Notes: a model not told the origin generated them from the sequence alone. DNA of 21,352 nucleotides from Neocallimastix lanati (nom. inval.) (GCA_016946835.1 JACVTC010000512.1:1-21352), one strand, 5' to 3'; shown: positions 1 to 12,969, counted from the stretch's first letter. A program made the numbers and translations.

Positions 1-482
1 AATTTATTATTATTAATTATTAAAATATTAAATTAAATAATAATATTAAAAATATTAAAAGAATTGTTGATAATATAGTAAAATTAGTTATATTAATTAT
101 AACGGAGATTGAATGTTTAATTAAATTGATGTTAATATTAAAATAATTTTAAATAATGTTAAACAAGATGAATTAATAGTTATAAGTAAAAAGTTATGAA
201 TATTGATATTTATTAATTAATTTTAGTGTTTCGATAAATAAAATTTATAAAATTAGTAAAAAAATATAATTATGAAAATAATTTATAAATAAATATTTTC
301 TTTTTTTTAAGGAATAATAATAAAACATGTATTTTTTTTATGATAAAATATAATAAATAAAATAATAAAAGATAAATAAATAAAAAGTAAATATAATTAT
401 TGTAATATAATATTCTTGGAGTAATTCCCTTTTGCACAAACGCCCAACTAACATATACGGTATTTAATAAAATATCGTATCA
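1..482 (+). repeat. LTR-like family D unit D0, left part cut by window edge
   Basis: AT-rich sequence ending in CGTATCA at 476-482. Three bases later unit D1 begins, so positions 476-492 form a perfect 17-nt palindrome, CGTATCAATTTGATACG. The block at 419-480 (AATTCCCTTTTGCACAAACG and what follows) recurs in diverged form at 868-937 and 2612-2693, which shows this is the end of a repeat unit. The left end of the unit lies outside the window or is too diverged to place. No coding potential is seen. Whether D is an LTR or a MITE-like element is not settled. Confidence 0.5.
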
Positions 483-485
483 ATT

Positions 486-937
486 TGATACGTGACCACT
501 ATAAAAATGGTATTTAGGTAGATTCTTTAGGTTAAAGAAATACTTAAATATTATTGGTCAATAATAATTTTAGAATAATATATATAATTTTATAAACGGA
601 GAATTCTTTTATTTATAAGTATATACTTATGATAAATTAATTCACATAAATAGCTATTTTTATATTTTATTTTAGTATAGTTAAAAAGAGATATTATGTA
701 TATTTGAGATAATTAATTATAATATTTATGTAAGAGAGTAATAATAATAATTGATGTAATAATTAATAATTAATAATAAATAAAGAGTACATTAAAAAGA
801 TATATTTATTACTTTATTTTGTATTATTGTATGTGTTATTTCTATTTAATATTAGAATATATTATTTTGTCATAATTCCTTATTGTCATTGCCCATAAAT
901 AAATATTAATTTAGATACATAAATAAATATCGTATCA
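486..937 (+). repeat. LTR-like family D unit D1 (452 bp)
   Basis: The unit starts TGATACG (486-492) and ends CGTATCA (931-937), a 7-bp terminal inverted repeat beginning TG and ending CA. It is flanked by AATT on both sides (482-485 and 938-941), a possible 4-bp target duplication. Its first part (TGATACGTGACCAC...) is matched in diverged form by unit D2 at 2161 (TGATACAGTACCAC...). Its last part matches the ends of D0 and D2. No open frame and no obvious TATA box were identified. Strand is assigned arbitrarily. Confidence 0.5.
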
Positions 938-938
938 A

Positions 939-1296
939 ATTTGTGTAATAATTCTATTAAGAACTAACTCAAAATAGAATTATGTAATAATTCTTATTTA
1001 AAAGAACAACATTTTTGTTAACATTTTTGTTTATCAAAACTTGTTCAATAAATACTTATTTTATCTTATTTAAATTTAAAAGTATTTATTTAATATTATA
1101 AATTTAAAATTTAATAAAAATTAATATTTAAAAATTAAATAAAATTTATGTATTAAAATAACTTCATTGTTTCTAATAAATCAATTTTAAAAAGTTTTAT
1201 AATAAAATATATTTTAATTATCTTAAAATTTATAACTTTGATAAAGAGTTATTAATAAACTAAAGTAAGTTATTAATAATTTCTTATCAAAATTTG
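939..1296 (-). repeat. Duplicated family C LTR 3' end with 306-bp spacer
   Basis: The block at 939-985 (ATTTG, then TGTAATAATTCTATTAAG and a hairpin) is repeated almost exactly at 1292-1338. On the minus strand each copy is the 3' end of a family C LTR (hairpin, then ATTATTACA) followed by CAAAT. The 306 bp between them (986-1291) carry no recognisable gene. They do contain an imperfect palindrome at about 1235-1290 (TTTGATAAAGA ... TTCTTATCAAA). The whole 944-2157 block appears to have entered as one unit at the D1/D2 junction. It could be an LTR-internal-LTR remnant or a local tandem duplication. Confidence 0.5.
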
Positions 1297-2157
1297 TGTA
1301 ATAATTCTATTAAGAACTAACTCAAAATAGAATTATTAACTACAACTTAACGACTAATTCATTAAGTTGAGAAAATAAAATAAAATAAATTTTTTTTTAC
1401 CTTTAATGTAGAGTTTATTATAAAATTAATTATAATAATAACACAAAATGTAAGAGAAGAATTGTTTGTATAAATTGATCTTAAAAATATGTTTTTGAAT
1501 AAAATATTTTTATTAATTTATTAAAGTTAAAAATATAAAAATGTTACTATTATAACTATGTTTTTTATAATAATAACTCTTGATTTCTCAAAGAGAACTC
1601 AAGAGCCTTATTTATATTTTTTTATGAAAATAAGGTTAAATAAGAAAGGGTTTTCTAATCTTAACAAATCTCTTATCTAGGAAAAGATTAGATAGAAAAA
1701 CCTAGATAAGTTTTCGATCGATATTCTATCCATATCGATCATCGCATTAATTAAGTAAAACCGATTACTTCTAAAAAGTAATTGGAAAAAATCTTAATTA
1801 ACCGATTTTCCAATCTAATGATCGAAAATAAAAGAATAAAATAATAAAAGATATTTCAATCATATAATTTATCCTTATATTAAAAATATAAAATTAAATA
1901 GTTAATAAAATACAGAATACATTATAAAATACAGAATAAAATACAATACAAAATACATTAGTTACAGTAGAGAATTTAATCATATTGTAAATATATTATT
2001 TAAAATTAATTAAATAAATTTTGTTAAATTAATGAATATTTAAAATTAAATTAAATAAATTTAATAAATATTATATGTAATTAAATAAAGTTATAGTTAT
2101 AATAACTTAACTAAGAAAATATAATTATTTGTTAGCAAATAATTATAGATTCTTACA
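1297..2157 (-). repeat. Family C solo LTR C1 (861 bp, minus)
   Basis: Read on the minus strand it starts TGTAAGAATC at 2157 and ends ATTATTACA at 1297. Flanks in minus orientation are CAAAA and CAAAT, a 4-of-5 target duplication. In order it contains a 10-bp stem hairpin just inside the start (TAATTATTTG/CAAATAATTA), nested palindromes, interleaved inverted repeats (1655-1710), a TATA box (TATAAATAA, about 1608-1616), a CTCTTGA/TCAAGAG hairpin, and a terminal hairpin. It is longer than C2 and C3 because of about 170 extra bp between the CTTGA hairpin and the terminal hairpin. The first 283 bp (1875-2157) are nearly identical, inverted, to 6732-7032. Confidence 0.7.
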
Positions 2158-2160
2158 TTT

Positions 2161-2693
2161 TGATACAGTACCACACTAAAAACATTGTTAGGAATAGTTT
2201 TAGAAATTAGTTAAAGTAATAAATTAAAAATTAATAATGATTGGTAGATAATTAAATAAGACTAAATAGTTAGATACATATTTTGATAATTCATTAATAA
2301 TTAAACGAGGAGTTCTTTGTTATAATATAGGAAATATATAATAAAGATACTTCAAAATAACAGGTTTATTAGTAGAAAATATAATAGTTTATAGAGTAAT
2401 AAATATTAATTATTAAGTGTATAATTAGATAGCCAGTGAGAAAGATAACAATAAATATATAACTTGTATTTTTATATTTTTGTAAACATTGAGAATAATG
2501 TAATAAAAATAAATAAAGAAATAAGAATAAATAAATAAAGACAAATCTTTACATTTAAATTATATATTTATATTTATACATTATGCGTTATTATTTTTAT
2601 TAGAATATATTATTTTTTAATAATTCCCTTCTGACAACGTCCAAACAAATAAAATTATTTAGATACATCTTTAAATATAAAAGATACGTATCA
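2161..2693 (+). repeat. LTR-like family D unit D2 (533 bp)
   Basis: Starts TGATACAG (2161) and ends CGTATCA (2687-2693). The start aligns with D1 (...GTACCAC against ...GTGACCAC). An internal block near 2307 (AAACGAGGAGTTCTTTG) aligns with one near 594 in D1 (AAACGGAGAATTCTTTT). The end block (AATTCCCTTCTGACAACG, about 2622) aligns with D0 and D1. With the family C insertion removed, D1 and D2 are separated by about 4 bp, as D0 and D1 are by 3. No coding potential. Confidence 0.5.
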
Positions 2694-3619
2694 ATTTTGT
2701 TAAGGAATGAACAAATAATGTTAATTTTATTATTTTTCATAAAAATAACTTAACCACTAAAATTAAATTATTTATTTCCTTACTTGGGGAACTTTCTTAT
2801 GTTCTATTACTGCCAAATTATTACTAATATTAAATTTATTATTATTAATATAAATTCTTTATCAATATCAATACTTTATTATTAAAATTAATACTATATT
2901 ATTAATATCAATATTATTATCAATATCTAGTTTTATTAATATGATTTATTCTATCAATATTTTATTATTAAAGAAAATTTTATTTTACAAATATTACTAA
3001 TACAGATTATTTATTATTAATAAAAATTAATATAATTAATAATGATTTAAAAATATTTTACTTAAATCCATGATCCTTGTCATTAAAATTAGTAATACTT
3101 CCTTCCAAAATACACCCTATTTATAATAAGATTAATAATAGATAATAATCTAAAATACTTTTATTTAAAAATAGTATAAAATTAAATAATACTCTATTAC
3201 TAATAGTTCTGTAAAAGTAATAAAATTATTTTTAAAATATATTATTACTACAATTAATAATAAATAGTTTAGAATTTAATAATATATAATAATTATTTAT
3301 TATAATAGAATAGATTATGAATTTATAATTTAAATACAATTCAAACATGAAACTCTAAGATATTCTAAAGAAATGGCTTGACCATTTCTAACGATAAAAA
3401 AAAATATAAATAGATGAGAAAATTGTATTTGAGAAAAATAATCTTGAAAAATATAATCTTATTGAAGAAATAAAATTATTTTTAGTTTTTAATTGAATAA
3501 TTTTTATTAGATAAATAAATAAAATATTTTAAAAAAAGATATATTTTAATTTTTAATTTTTTTTATTATTTTAGTGTTTATTTCTATATTTATTATTATT
3601 CTGTCCCGAACCTCAACAT
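2694..3619. other. AT-rich non-coding stretch with a possible LTR 3' end
   Basis: No open frame of note and strongly A/T. Near the right end there is an 8-bp hairpin (AGAAATGG 3369-3376 / CCATTTCT 3382-3389), then a TATA box (TATAAATAG, 3405-3413), and finally CCCGAACCTCAACA ending at 3618. This order (palindrome, TATA, ending in CA) resembles the 3' part of the LTRs elsewhere in the window. No matching 5' end or target duplication was found, so an LTR fragment is only a suggestion. Confidence 0.3.
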
Positions 3620-3624
3620 TTGAC

Positions 3625-4319
3625 TGTAAGTGCTGACTAATTAATTAGTCACACTTTATCAAATAATATAAATATTATATTTTTTTTTATTATTAATTAA
3701 GATTTGAATAATTTTACAATAAAATTAACACTTAATATTATTTAATATACTATAATTTTAATAATTGTTATTAAATAATAAAATAAAAATAATTATTAAT
3801 TGATAAAATTAATTTTTTAACTAATTAATAATTAATTATTATGAAATATAAACAATATCTTTAATTAATAACCAATTTCTATTTAATATAAATAATTAAT
3901 CATTTGATTTATCATTAACAATAATACGTGATTAATTATATTAAAACATTTAATATTAATATAATTAATATTAAATTAATATAAAATTAATTAATAATTA
4001 TAAACTTAAAACATCATAATAAATAATTTCATAAAATATTGGTTAATTGCCAATATTAAATAATATTAAATTATATTAAATAATAAATAATTAATTTATT
4101 TTATCTTTCAGGTTTTTTCTCATAATCTTTTTCCTGAAAGAATAACTTTTAAGATTATGAACAAAAAAATTATAAATAACCTTGATTTTTCTATAAAATA
4201 AAAATCAAGAGTTATTATTTAGAAAATAATATATAATAAAATTTCTTAATAAACTCGAAATATTTTTAACAATTATTGTTATTTTTATAAAAGTTAAGTA
4301 TTAATTTTGTGTTATTACA
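3625..4319 (+). repeat. Family C solo LTR C2 (695 bp) with TTGAC target duplication
   Basis: Starts TGTAAGTGC and ends GTGTTATTACA. A perfect 5-bp direct repeat TTGAC flanks it (3620-3624 and 4320-4324), the hallmark of integrase-mediated insertion. Just inside the start lies an 18-bp palindrome (TGACTAATTAATTAGTCA). Further in are an AATATTGG/CCAATATT hairpin (about 4037-4059), interleaved inverted repeats (4105-4159), a TATA box (TATAAATA, 4171-4178) and a CTTGATTTT/AAAATCAAG hairpin. With no internal region attached, it is a solo LTR left by LTR-LTR recombination. Confidence 0.8.
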
Positions 4320-4324
4320 TTGAC

Positions 4325-5944
4325 AAACGATTCAATTATCTTAATTTGAAGTTATTACTTCAAAAGTGATAATAGATGTATCAAGTTTGATTTAATATAA
4401 AATTTAATATAAATGAATTTGTTTTATTATTATTAATAATTAAGTTATTATTATTCTAGCTTAACACTGAATTGTTATTAATTTTTCAAAATTATACATT
4501 TCTTTTGTGTTTAGTATTAATTTTTATTATTATTTATTAATTTTTATTATTATTTATTATTTTTTTATTATTATTTATTAATTTTTATTATTATTTATTA
4601 ATATAATATTTGGTTATTAGTTTTTTTTTTATTACATTCCTAATAACAACGAAAAATTAATTTTATAAAATATTTACAAGTATTTATATTTTTACAATAA
4701 TTTAAAGTATTTACAATTTTTAATAATAAAACAATTAAGAATAATTATATTTATAAAAATAAACAATAAAATAAACAAATAAACAATTAATATAAGAATT
4801 ATTATAAACAAAGAATTCAAAATAATAAAAAAAAAGAGAAAATTGTTTACGAACTATTTACTTTTAATTAAAAAGAGAAATTAATTAACATTAGTATTTT
4901 ATTATTTTAAAAATTAAAATAGAATTAAAGTATAATTTCGAGTTTTAGAATTTAATTAAAATAAATTTTTTTTTTTTATTATGATTTTAATTTAAAATTT
5001 TAATTTATTAGCTTGTTGCTGAATAGGTTAGATATTATTCAAGCTTTTATAATAATTTTATGTTTAAGAATTCCAATCTGTATCATTTTTTGGTAAAGAA
5101 TGAATTAATAACCTTTATTTTATCTTAACAGGATTTTCTCTTTTGTTAATTTTCTTGCGTATTTCTAGCTGTATTGTATCAAATATGTTATGGTTCGGGT
5201 TTTATTAGAAATTTTATTATTTATTTTGAATATTTTTCTGTCCACATTTTAATTATTGAAAAACTTCACTTATTTATACTTTTTGAAAAAAATAAATATG
5301 TAAAGCCTTTCTACATTTTATTATCATATTTTAAAAAAAAAATAATTTACTATTACTAATTACTTCAAATTTTATATTAATTTAAATTAACTAATTCATA
5401 AGTATTTTTATTTTAATAAATTTTGTTTATATAATTTTATATTATTTTTCATATATTCAAACAAAATTATTTAATATATACAAAAAGAAACAAACAAAAT
5501 TTAAAAAGATTTTACAGAAAAATAAAGTTATTTTAATCAAGAATGTTAATATAATATTCTTATATTTTATATAAAATAAATTTAAAAACTATAATATATT
5601 TAATATTGATTATTAATCAATTAAGATTTGATTTTATTTGTAAGGAATAAAAATATTAAATAATCAATTTAAAAATAAAATAAAATTCTAAAAAGAATAC
5701 AATTTTAATATTGATACAATATAATAATAATATAATAATATATTTGAATAAAAATAAAATATTAATATTGATAATAAACACTTTAATAAAATAATAAAAT
5801 TTAAGGTTAAATTATAGATATTGATATTAATAATAAAAATATAGAATTATTGATAATATTTTAGAAACTTTTAATAAAAATATGGAAAAAAAAATTATAT
5901 TTATAAAATATTTTAGTATAGAAAATATAGTAAAGTAATATTAA
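4325..5944. other. AT-rich non-coding stretch
   Basis: About 1.6 kb of A/T-dominated sequence with homopolymer runs and simple AT repeats. The only open frame above 60 codons (5174-5359) encodes a low-complexity Phe/Ile/Tyr/Lys-rich string expected by chance at this composition. A weak echo of the family C promoter inverted repeat (TTAACA...TGTTAA, about 5125-5149) may be a decayed copy. I see no gene, RNA gene or intact mobile element here. Confidence 0.5.
4521..4601. repeat. 20-bp AT tandem repeat, about 4 copies
   Basis: The unit TTTTTATTATTATTTATTAA is repeated about four times in a row with one-base length changes. It is a simple low-complexity tandem repeat with no sign of function. 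Confidence 0.7.
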
Positions 5945-6018
5945 GTAAAGAATAATATAATGGATTCTAAAGTAAGTTGAAATTCTAATTAATAATCCAT
6001 TATATGTTCGTTCTTTAC
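5945..6018. repeat. Long palindrome adjoining LTR C3
   Basis: Outer arms GTAAAGAA (5945-5952) / TTCTTTAC (6011-6018) and inner arms ATATAATGGATT (5955-5966) / AATCCATTATAT (5994-6005) give about 20 paired bases. It sits directly before the CAAAT target duplication of LTR C3. In position it resembles the terminal hairpins of family C LTRs, so it may be the 3' end of a decayed LTR. Confidence 0.6.
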
Positions 6019-6023
6019 CAAAT

Positions 6024-6726
6024 TGTAAGAAATAATAATTATTTATTAATAAATAATTACTATTTCTTAGTCTTTATAATTATTGATAATAATTATAAAT
6101 TTATTTAAATTATAATTAATTCATACATTGTAATATTATTATCAAATTTATTAAAAATATAATTATTCATACACTAAAATAATATTAAAAATTTATTTAA
6201 ATAATTATTATATATACTTTTATTAATATTATTAATTTTATTTAGTTATTCATTTAATTATTAAGTTAATGTAAACATTAGTTTTATTTATTTTGTACAT
6301 TGTACATTTAAAAGAACAATTAATAAGTTTCTGTATTTTTTAAAGATAGTTTTATGTTAATATGTTTAGATTAGATTTTAAAAATAATATTTAGAAAAAT
6401 AGAATAATTTAGATCATTCCGGTTATTATTTATTTTTGATGATCTAAATTAAAATTTAGAAAATCGATATATTAAGGTTTTATCCAAATATAAAATAATA
6501 TATTTGGTTTTACTTAATATATACGATGATCGATATGAATAGAATATCGATCAAAACTTATCTAGTTTTTTCTTCTAATCTTTTTCTAGATAAGATAATT
6601 TTTAAGATTAGAAAAACTTTTTATTTAACCTTAATTCAATAAAAAAATATAAAAAGGGCTCTTGATTTAGTCATTAAGTTGAAGTTAATAATCATATTTA
6701 GTAATGAACTTAGTATGATTATTACA
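6024..6726 (+). repeat. Family C solo LTR C3 (703 bp) with CAAAT target duplication
   Basis: Starts TGTAAGAAAT and ends ATTATTACA. CAAAT flanks it perfectly at 6019-6023 and 6727-6731. In order it contains a long hairpin just inside the start (TAATTATTTA/TAAATAATTA with AAGAAATA/TATTTCTT outside), nested palindromes (TATATTAAG/CTTAATATA around CCAAATATA/TATATTTGG), a GATCGATAT/ATATCGATC hairpin, interleaved inverted repeats (6557-6611), a TATA box (TATAAAAA, 6648-6655), and a terminal hairpin (AATAATCATA/TATGATTATT). It is a solo LTR inserted directly against the start of C4. Confidence 0.82.
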
Positions 6727-6731
6727 CAAAT

Positions 6732-7032
6732 TGTAAGAATCTATAATTATTTGCTAACAAATAATTATATTTTCTTAGTTAAGTTATTATAACTATAACT
6801 TTATTTAATTACATATAATATTTATTAAATTTATTTAATTTAATTTTAAATATTCATTAATTTAACAAAATTTATTTAATTAATTTTAAATAATATATTC
6901 ACAATATGTTAAATTCCCTACTGTAACTAATATATTTTGTATTGTATTTTATTCTGTATTTTATAATGTATTCTGTATTTTATAATGTATTCTGTATTTT
7001 ATTAACTATTTAATTTTATATTTTTAATATAA
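6732..7032 (+). repeat. Family C LTR C4, truncated (first 301 bp)
   Basis: Starts TGTAAGAATC and is nearly identical, in inverted orientation, to 1875-2157 of C1 (a handful of substitutions). The one length difference is an extra 18-19-bp TATAATGTATTCTGTATTT unit in C4. The match stops at 7032, exactly where the LTR of element A starts. The promoter half of the LTR is missing and is not found on the far side of element A. Confidence 0.72.
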
Positions 7033-7641
7033 TGTAACGAATATTGGAATATCCGTGTTTTAAAGAGTGTAACACAATAGGTAAGCACTTTTTGATTAAT
7101 AAGTAATTTGGTTTTTTAAAATATAGTTTTATTAATTAAGAGATTTAAAAATATTAATTATAAAGATTAATTATTGTAATATTTCGAATTACTTATTAAT
7201 TAATTCAATAATTAATAAAAACACAATTTTTTAAAATATTTTTTTTTTTGGCTGCGAAATTCACTCCTATTTATAGTTTTTCAAAATTTAAATCCATAAA
7301 AATTTAAAACCATAAAATCATTAAAAAGTTTCATAAAAATTGATTATTTTCGGTTAAAAAGAATCTAAAAGAAATAATGATAAAAGATAAATTAAAATAG
7401 AATTTCTATCTGATTTGTTTCTATTAATTTCTAAGAATTTCTTTTGTTAATTTTTTACAGAAATTTATACAGAAACAAATACAGAAACAAATACAGAAAT
7501 GAAGTATAAAAATTCTTTAAAATTTAAATGATATAAAATTTTAGTAAAGGTGTGAGTCGAACCCTAGTGGTTCAGACTGAGGTCATAGTGACTAACCACT
7601 ATGCCAGCATTCTAATTTCTAGTTTTTTAAGATTCGTTACA
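7033..7641 (-). repeat. Element A 3' LTR (609 bp)
   Basis: Intact LTR, transcribed on the minus strand. U3 begins at 7641 and carries the tRNA-like A/B boxes and three short ACAGAAA-type repeats (about 7467-7500). A TATA box follows at 7268-7275 (TATAAATA in element sense). The putative R start is at 7224. A 17-bp inverted repeat lies in R-U5 (7091-7107 with 7187-7203). It matches the 5' LTR closely. Confidence 0.92.
7553..7606 (-). promoter_or_regulatory. tRNA-like Pol III A and B boxes inside the LTR
   Basis: On the minus strand TGGCATAGTGG (7606-7596) fits the A-box consensus TRGYNNARNGG fully. GGTTCGACTCA (7563-7553) fits the B-box consensus GGTTCGANTCC at 10 of 11 positions. The boxes start 43 nt apart, as in a tRNA gene without an intron. 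A 7-bp CATAGTG/CACTATG hairpin sits where the D arm would be. No complete cloverleaf or acceptor stem forms, so this is a tRNA-derived or tRNA-mimicking promoter, not a tRNA gene. The same motif is in the other LTR. Confidence 0.6.
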
Positions 7642-7653
7642 TGGTCCTCCTCT
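7642..7653 (-). other. Element A polypurine tract
   Basis: On the minus strand AGAGGAGGACCA abuts the first base of the 3' LTR (TGTAACG...). This is the expected position and composition of the plus-strand DNA primer in an LTR retrotransposon. Confidence 0.75.
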
Positions 7654-7861
7654 AGGATTCGGATGCCAGACGAATCTTTTGCTTTAAATCTAAACTATTT
7701 CTAATTCTAACTTTTATAATAATAAACTATAACTAAAATACTTATAGGAGTGATAATTTAATTAATACATTGAATAATAAAAATTACATGAATTTTAAGT
7801 TTTAAAAATAAAGTATAAAAATAAAACTATCTAGAATAAATGTTTTTGAATAATATAAAAT

Positions 7862-7906
<45 letters not shown>

Positions 7907-7974
7907 ATCATAAGTTAGAATGATTAATAGTACTTTGATGAAATAAAATTTATTTTTGATTAAATGATTTATAT
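7654..7974 (-). other. Element A 3' untranslated region with 37-nt homopolymer
   Basis: Lies between the Gag-Pol stop and the polypurine tract. It contains an uninterrupted run of 37 T on the plus strand (7864-7900), which is a poly(A) run in the element's RNA. No frame or other motif is seen. Confidence 0.6.
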
Positions 7975-12363
<4,389 letters not shown>

Positions 12364-12373
12364 GTGTTTTTAT
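12364..12373 (-). other. Element A primer-binding site, likely self-primed
   Basis: In element sense the ten bases directly after the 5' LTR read ATAAAAACAC. They do not start with TGG, as a tRNA-primed site would. Their exact complement GTGTTTTTAT occurs in element sense at 12565-12556 of the same LTR, about 50 nt downstream of the TATA box. Tf1/sushi chromoviruses prime with the 5' end of their own RNA folded onto such a site. Confidence 0.6.
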
Positions 12374-12432
12374 TGTAACGAATATTGGAATATCCGTGTT
12401 TTAAAGAGTGTAACACAATAGGTAAGCACTTT

Positions 12433-12544
12433 TTGATTAATAAGTAATTTGGTTTTTTAAAATATAGTTTTATTAATTAAGAAATTTAAAAATATTAATT
12501 ATAAGGATTAATTATTGTAATATTTCGAATTACTTATTAATTAA
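12433..12544 (-). repeat. 17-bp inverted repeat in R-U5 of element A
   Basis: TTGATTAATAAGTAATT (12433-12449) pairs with AATTACTTATTAATTAA (12528-12544), 16 of 17 perfect. Smaller nested stems lie between. It falls within the first 135 nt of the predicted transcript and would fold the RNA start near the primer site. The left LTR has the same pair at 7091-7107 and 7187-7203. Confidence 0.6.
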
Positions 12545-12607
12545 TTCAATAATTAATAAAAACACACTTTTTAAAATATTTTTTTTTTTGGCTGCGAAAT
12601 TCACTCC

Positions 12608-12615
12608 TATTTATA
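12608..12615 (-). promoter_or_regulatory. TATA box of element A 5' LTR
   Basis: In element sense CTATAAATAG, with TATAAATA at 12615-12608. The transcript start predicted from primer-site complementarity is 12565, about 50 nt downstream, acceptable for fungi. It is conserved in the other LTR at 7268-7275. Confidence 0.6.
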
Positions 12616-12893
12616 GTTTTTCAAAATTTAAATCCATAAAAATTTAAAACCATAAAATCATTAAAAAGTTTCATAAAAATTGATTATTTTCGGTTAAAAA
12701 GAATCTAAAAGAAATAATGATAAAAGATAAATTAAAATAGAATTTCTATCTGATTTGTTTCTATTAATTTCTAAGAATTTCTTTTGTTAATTTTTTTATA
12801 GAAATTTATACAGAAACAAATACAGAAACAAATACAGAAATGAAGTATAAAAATTCTTTAAAATTTAAATGATATAAAATTTTAGTAAAGGTG

Positions 12894-12947
12894 TGAGTCG
12901 AACCCTAGTGGTTCAGGCTGAGGTCATAGTGACTAACCACTATGCCA
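12894..12947 (-). promoter_or_regulatory. tRNA-like A/B boxes in element A 5' LTR
   Basis: Second copy of the motif: A box at 12947-12937, B box at 12904-12894, identical to the copy at 7553-7606 in both boxes. One substitution (CAGGCTG for CAGACTG) lies between the boxes on the plus strand. Element B is inserted about 20 bp upstream of the A box. Confidence 0.6.
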
Positions 12948-12969
12948 GCATTCTAATTTCTGATTTTTT

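Larger units (their letters stand above)
12374..12969 (-). repeat. Element A 5' LTR, main part
   Basis: Holds all of the 5' LTR except its first 13-15 U3 bases, which lie beyond element B at 20998-21012. The promoter (TATA), tRNA-like boxes and R-U5 remain joined to the A coding region, so transcription of A may still be possible after B's insertion. It breaks in a T run at 12964-12969. Confidence 0.92.

Noticed and set aside
1444-2162. A 12-bp terminal inverted repeat element (CAAAATGTAAGA...TCTTACATTTTG)
   Set aside because: The left arm at 1444 falls inside LTR C1. The C1 end at 1297 is supported by homology with C3 and by the flanking sequence, and the 1444-2162 boundaries have no target duplication.
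5174-5359. 61-codon plus-strand frame
   Set aside because: Low-complexity Phe/Ile/Tyr/Lys-rich string in AT-rich repeat DNA, with no domain and no conserved neighbours. Expected by chance.
6557-6611. Self-cleaving ribozyme or riboswitch
   Set aside because: The A-B-A'-B' order resembles a pseudoknot, but no hammerhead, HDV or twister core was found and the site lies upstream of a TATA box.
7550-7610. A genuine tRNA gene in the element A LTR
   Set aside because: A and B boxes are good, but no acceptor stem, anticodon stem or complete T stem forms. Kept only as a tRNA-like promoter.
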